DNA of 8,932 nt, from the NCBI GenBank assembly GCA_025352345.1, contig JANXTP010000198.1:1-8932 (forward strand), read 5' to 3'. The DNA is from Burkholderiales bacterium. GTDB lineage: Bacteria > Pseudomonadota > Gammaproteobacteria > Burkholderiales > Burkholderiaceae_C. The translations under genes were made by a program, and so were the position numbers. The notes beneath the pieces are model-generated. The model was not told where the DNA came from, did no database searches, and saw only the letters and a list, made by a program, of their open reading frames with translations. This document shows, piece by piece, positions 1 to 4,596 of the stretch. Positions within the stretch are counted from its first letter, which is position 1; the number at the start of each line of letters is the position of its first letter.

Positions 1-170
1 GCCACGGACACACCGTCCTTGGTCACGGTGGGGGCGCCGAACGAACGCTCGAGCACCACATTGCGACCCTTCGGGCCCAGCGTGACCTTGACCGCATTGG
101 CCAGGATGTTCACGCCTTCAACCATGCGGGCACGTGCGTCACCGCCGAAAATTACGTCTTTTGCTGCCAT
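1..170 (-). CDS. groEL: Chaperonin GroEL (Hsp60), N-terminal part only
   Basis: Only the first 56 codons are inside the window; the gene continues past the left edge. GroEL forms the 14-subunit double-ring cytosolic chaperonin that folds proteins in an ATP-driven chamber capped by GroES. The visible part matches the start of the equatorial domain: MAAKDVIFGGDARARM at the N-terminus, the nucleotide-binding stretch TLGPKGRNVVL at residues 30-40, and KDGVSVA at 51-57 with the conserved Asp52. The ATG at 170 is preceded by AGGAG (CTCCT on the plus strand, 179-183) at 8 bases. It follows groES after 45 bases on the same strand with no terminator between, the usual bicistronic groESL operon, so it should share the CIRCE and heat-shock promoter upstream of groES. 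Identity is very secure even from this fragment; nothing can be said about the missing 3' part. Confidence 0.98.
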   Translation of the reverse strand, partial: MAAKDVIFGGDARARMVEGVNILANAVKVTLGPKGRNVVLERSFGAPTVTKDGVSV

Positions 171-178
171 GTGTTTTT

Positions 179-183
179 CTCCT
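179..183 (-). promoter_or_regulatory. groEL ribosome binding site
   Basis: AGGAG on the minus strand, 8 bases before the groEL ATG at 170. It gives groEL its own strong initiation site within the groESL transcript. Confidence 0.85.
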
Positions 184-215
184 GAGTATTGGGGGGTGCT
201 TGGGGGAAGAAGTGA

Positions 216-506
216 TTACTTCTCAACCACGGCAAACAGGTCTTCTTCGCGCATGACCAGCAGTTCATCGCCGTCGACCTTGGCGGTCTGGCCGCTGTAC
301 TTGCCGAACAGCACGCGATCACCGACCTTGATGTTCAGGGCGACGAAGTCGCCCTTTTCGTTGCGCTTGCCCGGGCCAACCGCGAGCACCTCGCCTTGAT
401 CAGGCTTTTCGGCTGCTGCGTCAGGAATGACGATGCCAGAGGCGGTCTTGGTTTCCTGTTCCAGGCGCTTGACGATCACGCGATCGTTCAGAGGACGAAG
501 TTTCAT
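216..506 (-). CDS. groES: Co-chaperonin GroES (Hsp10)
   Basis: Complete 96-residue protein, the normal length for bacterial GroES. It forms the heptameric lid that closes the GroEL chamber. It starts MKLRPLNDRVIVKR, the classic Cpn10 signature, and carries the mobile-loop stretch ETKTASGIVIPDAA at about residues 18-31 that docks on GroEL through the GIVI hydrophobic residues. The middle has the EVLAVGPG strand and the C-terminal half has VGDRVLFGKYSG and ELLVMREEDLFAVVE. The ATG at 506 has AAGGAG (512-517) placed 5 bases upstream. It is the first gene of groESL. Its leader is about 130 bases long if transcription starts near 639, and the CIRCE operator lies in the first part of that leader. 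Nothing is unusual in the protein. Confidence 0.99.
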   Translation of the reverse strand: MKLRPLNDRVIVKRLEQETKTASGIVIPDAAAEKPDQGEVLAVGPGKRNEKGDFVALNIKVGDRVLFGKYSGQTAKVDGDELLVMREEDLFAVVEK

Positions 507-511
507 AGCAT

Positions 512-517
512 CTCCTT
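512..517 (-). promoter_or_regulatory. groES ribosome binding site
   Basis: AAGGAG on the minus strand with 5 bases to the groES ATG at 506; a strong Shine-Dalgarno sequence that fixes the start. Confidence 0.85.
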
Positions 518-610
518 GAGGGATAAAAATCGGGTTCGATGTTTGTACGAGCGGGGGGACGACTCACCAGAGCGGCACGTCCAACCGGTCTCGCCGGGCC
601 TGAATCGCAG

Positions 611-637
611 TTAGCACTCAATACATGTGAGTGCTAG
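611..637 (-). promoter_or_regulatory. CIRCE operator (HrcA repressor site) of groESL
   Basis: TTAGCACTC, a 9-base spacer and GAGTGCTAG form the inverted repeat, matching the CIRCE consensus TTAGCACTC-N9-GAGTGCTAA at 17 of 18 arm positions; only the last base (G instead of A) differs. CIRCE is bound by the heat-labile repressor HrcA, whose folding depends on GroEL, so free chaperonin keeps the operon off. Here it starts 8 bases downstream of a TATAAT -10 box, so bound HrcA would cover the transcription start. hrcA itself is not in the window. Confidence 0.95.
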
Positions 638-645
638 CAGCATGG

Positions 646-674
646 ATTATAGGGACGATGTGCGACAGTTCAAG
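646..674 (-). promoter_or_regulatory. groESL promoter, composite sigma70 and sigma32 type
   Basis: On the minus strand a perfect TATAAT lies at 646-651. Upstream, TTGAAC (668-673) sits 16 bases away as a partial sigma70 -35 box. The same bases also read CTTGAA (669-674), 14 bases, then CCCTATAAT (646-654), which resembles the heat-shock sigma32 consensus CTTGAAA / CCCCATNT. Transcription would begin near 639, right against the CIRCE operator. The sigma70 -10 box is clear; the sigma32 assignment is inference from the -35 and the C-run. Confidence 0.75.
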
Positions 675-746
675 GGCCCGTACCCGATCGTTTTTCACCC
701 TCTCACGGTGGCGAAGGCGGTCAGAGGGAAGAAAACCCGGTGTGGA

Positions 747-962
747 TCAGTGCTGCGGTGACACCGCGCTGTCGTCGGTGTCGTCCGGTGCGGTGGCGGC
801 GGCGACCCGGTAGCCTTCTTTCGCCCAGGCGCCGAAATCGGCGTTCTTGCAACGTGCGCTGCAAAAGGGGCGAGAAGGATTCGTACTCGCATAGAGGCTG
901 TCATCACCGCAGCCGGGGCAGCGGACGATGCGTTCAGGCACCTCGGCGGGGTTCACGAGCAC
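747..962 (-). CDS. yacG: DNA gyrase inhibitor YacG, zinc-binding
   Basis: Small 71-residue zinc protein of the YacG family (E. coli form is 65 residues). Family members bind the GyrB C-terminal region and block DNA binding by gyrase. The zinc knuckle is intact: C15-x2-C18, then C34-x3-C38, followed by the family signature RPFCSARCKNADFGAWAKEGYRV at about residues 31-53. The tail is acidic and low in complexity, as in other members. The start shown is GTG at 962, overlapping the end of zapD by 10 bases with a weak GAG about 8 bases upstream. A second GTG at 956 would give a 69-residue protein and a GTGA stop-start overlap with zapD; the sequence does not decide between them. It is the last gene of the pil-coaE-zapD cluster. 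No convincing terminator follows before the groES promoter. Confidence 0.93.
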   Translation of the reverse strand: MLVNPAEVPERIVRCPGCGDDSLYASTNPSRPFCSARCKNADFGAWAKEGYRVAAATAPDDTDDSAVSPQH

Positions 963-1708
963 AAGGTCAACTCGAAGCTGCCGTCGCTGGCGTGTGGTCG
1001 CAGGCGGCCGTCCGCATCCTGGCGCATCAGCCGAACCGACACCATCAGGCGGTGGCCTGTGATCTCGGGCACTAGACCGCCGGTCGGGTCCAGGCGCACT
1101 CGCATCAGGTGGTACAAGCGCCCGGTCGGCAGGCTTTGCTGGAACTGTCCGGCCACTGCGGTTACGCGCTGTGGCACGCCCGAGTCGCGCAACAAGCCCA
1201 GCAGTACCGTCAGCGCCTCAGCCAGTGGCAACAGCAGCGCGATCCACCGGGCGAGGTCGGCGCGGCGATGGGCTGGCTCGTGCTGCTGCCAAGCGTAGTA
1301 GGCGGGCAGGTCGAACTCGCAGGTGCCGCCCGGAATGCTGATGCGGCTGCGGATGCTCATCAGCCATTCGTTGGTGGTGAGCGCCGAACCGGCCTTGCCG
1401 GGCAGCGCGTTCAGCCCGGTGTAGGCATGCTCGATTTTCTCGACCACCTCGTTGAGCGCTTTTTCCGAGATCGACGGGTTGCCACGGTAGCTGTTGAGCT
1501 GGGCTTTCTGCCGCTCCAGGTCTTTCAGCAGGTCGGATTTCAAGTCGGCGCGCGAGCCGACTTCCATGATCTCGAACAGCGTGGCGATCGCGTAATGGTG
1601 ATCGACCGCGGTGTCCCGGGTCGCCAGCTGCCCCAGCCGATCGAACAGGTGCTCCAGCCGAAGCATGGTGCGGATGCTCTCGTTGAACGGGTACTCGTAA
1701 AGGACCAA
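953..1708 (-). CDS. zapD: Cell division protein ZapD (FtsZ-associated), TTG start
   Basis: ZapD (old name YacF) is a cytosolic protein that binds the FtsZ C-terminal tail and cross-links FtsZ filaments at the septum. The chosen start is TTG at 1708, giving 251 residues against 247 for E. coli ZapD. The protein then begins M-VLYEYPFNESIRTMLRLEHLFDRL, which lines up with the known family start. AAGGA (1716-1720) stands 7 bases before this TTG. The frame stays open upstream to an ATG at 1861, but those 51 extra codons (Cys, Arg, Ser-rich, overlapping the coaE end) look non-coding. Further family-like segments are RADLKSDLLKDLERQKAQL and EWLMSIRSRISIPGGTCEFDLPAYYAW in the middle of the protein. 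It lies between coaE (82-base spacer) and yacG (overlapping), the common coaE-zapD-yacG order of proteobacteria. Confidence 0.93.
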   Translation of the reverse strand: MVLYEYPFNESIRTMLRLEHLFDRLGQLATRDTAVDHHYAIATLFEIMEVGSRADLKSDLLKDLERQKAQLNSYRGNPSISEKALNEVVEKIEHAYTGLNALPGKAGSALTTNEWLMSIRSRISIPGGTCEFDLPAYYAWQQHEPAHRRADLARWIALLLPLAEALTVLLGLLRDSGVPQRVTAVAGQFQQSLPTGRLYHLMRVRLDPTGGLVPEITGHRLMVSVRLMRQDADGRLRPHASDGSFELTLCS

Positions 1709-1715
1709 GAGGCCT

Positions 1716-1720
1716 TCCTT
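1716..1720 (-). promoter_or_regulatory. zapD ribosome binding site that decides the TTG start
   Basis: AAGGA on the minus strand, 7 bases before TTG at 1708. No comparable site precedes the upstream in-frame ATG at 1861, so this site favours the short, family-length protein. Confidence 0.75.
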
Positions 1721-1729
1721 CAACGGCAG

Positions 1730-1779
1730 GTGAAACGACGACGGGCGAGCGATACAACAGGAGGTCGTGATTGTTTCAC
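1730..1779 (-). repeat. Inverted repeat / stem-loop in the coaE-zapD spacer
   Basis: GTGAAAC and GTTTCAC form a 7-base-pair inverted repeat with 36 bases between them. A second complementary pair lies inside (ACGAC with GTCGT), so the RNA could fold into a two-step stem upstream of the zapD Shine-Dalgarno site. No T-run follows, so it does not look like a terminator. Function is unknown. Confidence 0.45.
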
Positions 1780-1790
1780 AGCGGTACGAC

Positions 1791-2417
1791 TCAAAGCGTC
1801 TGCCAGGTGTTCCACAAGGCTGCAACGCGCTCGGCCAGTGTCGCTGTTGAAATGCCGTCATTGACGATCAGGTCATCTGCCGCGGCACGGCGCTGATCCC
1901 GCGTGGCCTGCGCTGCGATGACTGCCCTGACCGAGGTCTCAGACCAACCGGATCGCTGCACCACTCGCGTGATTTGCGTCGCCTCGCTGCAGTCGATGAC
2001 CAGCACGCGATGTACACGGTGCATCCACTGCGGGGATTCGACCAGCAGCGGCACGTCGAACACGATGACCGTCGAATTTGCCAGCAAGGCTGCTTCGCCT
2101 TCGCTGTCGGCCGAAATCAACGGGTGCAGGATGGCTTCCAATCGGTGTCGGGCCGCGGGGGCGTCGAACGCCAGGTGCCGCATCCGGCAGCGGTCGAGTG
2201 CGCCATCGACATCGACGACGGTGTCGCCGAAGGCCTCGCGCAGTGCGGGGATAGCCCGGCCACCCGGCGCGGTCAAGCGCCGCGAGATGGCGTCGGTGTC
2301 GACGACCTTGGCGCCATGCATTGCCAGCATGGTCGCCACCGTGCTTTTGCCGCTGCCGATGCCGCCGGTCAGACCAATGCGCAGCGGCTCAGCAGATCGC
2401 CGTGCAGGAAGCGCCAT
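1791..2417 (-). CDS. coaE: Dephospho-CoA kinase
   Basis: CoaE phosphorylates the 3'-OH of the ribose in dephospho-CoA using ATP, the last step of coenzyme A synthesis, in the cytosol. The 208-residue length is normal. A P-loop is present at residues 18-26 (GGIGSGKST), followed by VVDTDAISRRL at about 38-48 with the Asp pair of the substrate site. HPLI then follows at about 117-120 and VIVFDVPLLVES at about 136-147. The lid region RSGWSE and the helix RDQRRAAADDLIVNDG lie near the C-terminus. The ATG at 2417 is the first possible start after the pilD stop; about 10 residues precede the usual family start and no clear Shine-Dalgarno site is seen, so coupling to pilD is possible. It is in the same frame as pilD, 30 bases downstream. 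Confidence 0.97.
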   Translation of the reverse strand: MALPARRSAEPLRIGLTGGIGSGKSTVATMLAMHGAKVVDTDAISRRLTAPGGRAIPALREAFGDTVVDVDGALDRCRMRHLAFDAPAARHRLEAILHPLISADSEGEAALLANSTVIVFDVPLLVESPQWMHRVHRVLVIDCSEATQITRVVQRSGWSETSVRAVIAAQATRDQRRAAADDLIVNDGISTATLAERVAALWNTWQTL

Positions 2418-2447
2418 GGAGCGGGTACCGACGCCGACTCGGGGGCC

Positions 2448-3299
2448 TCAGGCCCAGCCCAGCCAGTCGAGAATGGTCGGCCCGCCGATGAACAGCACCG
2501 CCAAGCCCGAACCGGCCAAGAACGGCCCAAACGGCACGTAGCGACCTTCGCGCAGGGTGCTGGCGAGCTTCATGCCGATGCCGACGACGGCGCCGATCAC
2601 CGAGGCACCCAGTACGACTGGAAGCACCATCGACACCCCCAGCCAGGCACCGAGTGCAGCCAGCAGTTTGAAGTCGCCGTGCCCCATGCCCTCTTTTCCG
2701 GTGGCGAGCTTGAACAGCCAGTACACCGACCACAGCGACAAGTACCCGGCCACCGCGCCCCACACCGCTGCCGACAGCGGTACCGTCAAACCGAGGGCCG
2801 AGGCGATCAGGCCTGCCCAGAGCAGTGGCAAGGTCAGGCTGTCGGGCAGCAGTGTGGTGTCCCAGTCGATGCCGGCCAGCGCTACCAGCACGGCGGCAAA
2901 ACCGCACCAGGCCAGCGTGGAAAGATGCGCGCCGAAGCGCCAGGCCAGGCCAGCGAAAAGCAGTGCGGTGACGATCTCGAACGCAGGGTAGCGCGGCGAG
3001 ATGCGGGCCTTGCAGGCCGAGCACTTGCCGCCCAGCCGCAGGTAACTCAGCACCGGGATGTTCTCGTGCCAGGCGATGCGGTGCCCGCAAGAAGTACAGC
3101 GCGAGCGCGGTGCCGACAGCGTGATCTCGGCCGGTACATCGACCTTGACGCCCAGCAGGTCGGCGCTGTCCAGTTTCCAGCCGCGCTCCAGCATCAGCGG
3201 CAGACGGTGGATGACCACATTCAGGAAGCTGCCGATGCACAGCCCCGCCAGCGAGAGGGTCCAGGGCGACAGCAAGGTGTCGATCAACAGCGTGTCCAT
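2448..3299 (-). CDS. pilD: Type IV prepilin peptidase / N-methyltransferase PilD
   Basis: PilD cleaves the short leader from type IV prepilins and pseudopilins and N-methylates the new N-terminus; it is an inner-membrane aspartic protease. At 283 residues it has the full two-part architecture. The N-terminal methylase domain contains GSFLNVVIHRLP (23-34) and a zinc site made by C68-x2-C71 and C93-x2-C96. The membrane peptidase domain contains GIDWDTTLLPD (143-153) and GHGDFK (206-211). D145 and D209 are the likely catalytic pair, 64 residues apart as in Pseudomonas PilD. Several hydrophobic segments fill residues 107-245. The gene lies 9 bases downstream of pilC and 30 bases upstream of coaE. 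The ATG at 3299 has only a G-rich stretch directly before it, a poor binding site, so translation may depend on pilC. Confidence 0.97.
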   Translation of the reverse strand: MDTLLIDTLLSPWTLSLAGLCIGSFLNVVIHRLPLMLERGWKLDSADLLGVKVDVPAEITLSAPRSRCTSCGHRIAWHENIPVLSYLRLGGKCSACKARISPRYPAFEIVTALLFAGLAWRFGAHLSTLAWCGFAAVLVALAGIDWDTTLLPDSLTLPLLWAGLIASALGLTVPLSAAVWGAVAGYLSLWSVYWLFKLATGKEGMGHGDFKLLAALGAWLGVSMVLPVVLGASVIGAVVGIGMKLASTLREGRYVPFGPFLAGSGLAVLFIGGPTILDWLGWA

Positions 3300-3308
3300 C
3301 CCCCGCGA

Positions 3309-4529
3309 TCAGACCACCTGGCCGAGCTTGAAGATGGGCAGGTACATCGAAACCACGATGCCGCCGATCAGCGTGCCGAGGATCACGATGATGAAGGGCT
3401 CCATCAGGCTGGACAGTCCTTTCACGGCCTCATCGACCTCGTCCTCGTAGAACTCGGCCGCCTTGCCCAGCATCGCGTCGAGCGAGCCCGACTCTTCGCC
3501 GATCGAGCACATCTGCAGCACCATGTTCGGGAACACGCCGGTGGTTTGCATCGAGGTGGTCAGCGAGGAGCCGGTGGACACGTCCTTCTGAATCTGCTCG
3601 GTCGCTTCGGCGAACACCGCGTTCCCCGAGGCGCCACCGACCGAATCGAGCGCCTCGACCAGCGGCACGCCGGCTGCGAACATCGTCGACAGCGTGCGCG
3701 TCCAGCGTGCCACCGCCGATTTGTTGACCAGATCGCCGAACACCGGCACTTTCAGCAGCAGGCGGTCCATGGTCTTTTGCATCTTCTCGGAGCGTTTCCA
3801 CGATTCGAGGAAGAAGTAAGTGCCACCACCGATGAAGCCGAAAATCGCCCACCAGTACTTGACGAAGAACTCCGACATGGCGATCACCACCAGCGTCGGT
3901 GCCGGCAGGTCGGCGCCGAACGAGGTGAACACATCCTTGAAGGCCGGGATGACGAAGATCATGATCACTGCCAGAACCACGAAGGCCACCACCAGCACCG
4001 CGATCGGGTAGATCAAGGCCGACTTGATCTTGTTCTTGATCGCCATCGTCTTTTCCTGGTAGATGGCCAGGCGATCGAGCAGTGCTTCCAGGATGCCGCC
4101 CGCCTCGCCGGCTTCGACCAGGTTGCAGTACAACGCATCGAAGTACAGCGGGTGCTTGCGGAACGCGGCCGACAGGCTGGTGCCGGTTTCGACGTCAGAG
4201 CGAATGTCGGTCAGCAGGCGCGTCAAGCGCGGGTTTGGACTGCCGCGTGCCACGATGTCGAACGACTGGATCAGCGGCACTCCGGCCCGCATCATCGTGG
4301 ACAGCTGGCGGGTGAAGATGGCGATGTCTTTTTGCTTGATCGAGCGTCCGCCACTGACGCGGCGCTTCTTGACCTTAGTGATCAGGATGCCCTGGCGGCG
4401 CAGGCTTGCATTGACCATGGCCTCGCCGCCAGCGCGCATCTCCCCCCGAACGATCTTGCCGTTCTTGTCCTTGCCTTCGTACTCGAAAACAATTTCCTTG
4501 ACGCGTGTCGCGGCCGCTGCAGTCGCCAT
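3309..4529 (-). CDS. pilC: Type IV pilus inner-membrane platform protein PilC
   Basis: PilC is the polytopic inner-membrane platform that couples the PilB and PilT motors to pilin insertion and removal. The 406-residue length is typical. An N-terminal cytosolic arm (EYEGKDKNGKIVRGEM, about 16-31) leads into two tandem T2SF domains at about 72-195 and 275-397. Each has the family pattern: FTRQLSTMMRAGVPL at 72-86 is mirrored by WTRTLSTMFAAGVPL at 276-290, and the motifs EAGEAGG (139-145) and IGEESGS (343-349) end each helical bundle. Membrane segments lie at about 172-196, 222-242 and 376-398. The ATG at 4529 has GGAGGA (4533-4538) only 3 bases away. It follows pilB after a 67-base spacer that holds a hairpin, and precedes pilD by 9 bases. 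Confidence 0.98.
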   Translation of the reverse strand: MATAAAATRVKEIVFEYEGKDKNGKIVRGEMRAGGEAMVNASLRRQGILITKVKKRRVSGGRSIKQKDIAIFTRQLSTMMRAGVPLIQSFDIVARGSPNPRLTRLLTDIRSDVETGTSLSAAFRKHPLYFDALYCNLVEAGEAGGILEALLDRLAIYQEKTMAIKNKIKSALIYPIAVLVVAFVVLAVIMIFVIPAFKDVFTSFGADLPAPTLVVIAMSEFFVKYWWAIFGFIGGGTYFFLESWKRSEKMQKTMDRLLLKVPVFGDLVNKSAVARWTRTLSTMFAAGVPLVEALDSVGGASGNAVFAEATEQIQKDVSTGSSLTTSMQTTGVFPNMVLQMCSIGEESGSLDAMLGKAAEFYEDEVDEAVKGLSSLMEPFIIVILGTLIGGIVVSMYLPIFKLGQVV

Positions 4530-4532
4530 AGT

Positions 4533-4538
4533 TCCTCC
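4533..4538 (-). promoter_or_regulatory. pilC ribosome binding site
   Basis: GGAGGA on the minus strand, a strong Shine-Dalgarno sequence with a short 3-4 base spacing to the pilC ATG at 4529. Confidence 0.8.
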
Positions 4539-4545
4539 GTAACTC

Positions 4546-4590
4546 TCACTCCACCAACGTGCTTATCGGCAGTGTGGTGGATTTATTCAT
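4546..4590 (-). other. Possible 14-codon reading frame in the pilB-pilC spacer
   Basis: An ATG at 4590, 6 bases after the pilB stop, opens a frame of 14 codons (MNKSTTLPISTLVE) that ends in TGA at 4546, 16 bases before the pilC ATG. It fills most of the spacer. The only binding-site candidate is a weak GAG about 9 bases before the ATG. It could be a coupling or leader peptide, but a frame this short can arise by chance; coding status is unproven. Confidence 0.2.
4551..4580 (-). repeat. Hairpin-forming inverted repeat upstream of pilC
   Basis: CCACCA and TGGTGG pair as a 6-base stem. An internal 3x3 loop and an inner TGC/GCA pair close a 6-base loop. It lies 12 bases upstream of the pilC Shine-Dalgarno site and has no following T-run, so a role in mRNA processing or translation is more likely than termination. 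This is a sequence observation only. Confidence 0.45.
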
Positions 4591-4596
4591 TGGTAA

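Noticed and set aside
700..728. CCCTCT/AGAGGG inverted repeat between yacG and the groESL promoter, considered as the yacG terminator
   Set aside because: The 17-base loop is long for a 6-pair stem and the minus-strand side is followed by TGAAAA, not a T-run; the plus-strand side is followed by AAGAAAA.
755..767. GCGGTG-A-CACCGC palindrome near the yacG 3' end
   Set aside because: It lies inside the yacG coding region, has a short stem once a real loop is allowed, and is not followed by T residues.
1109..1864. Plus-strand open frame of 251 codons across zapD
   Set aside because: Codon-aligned antisense shadow of zapD, with no domain and low-complexity Gln/Arg/Val composition.
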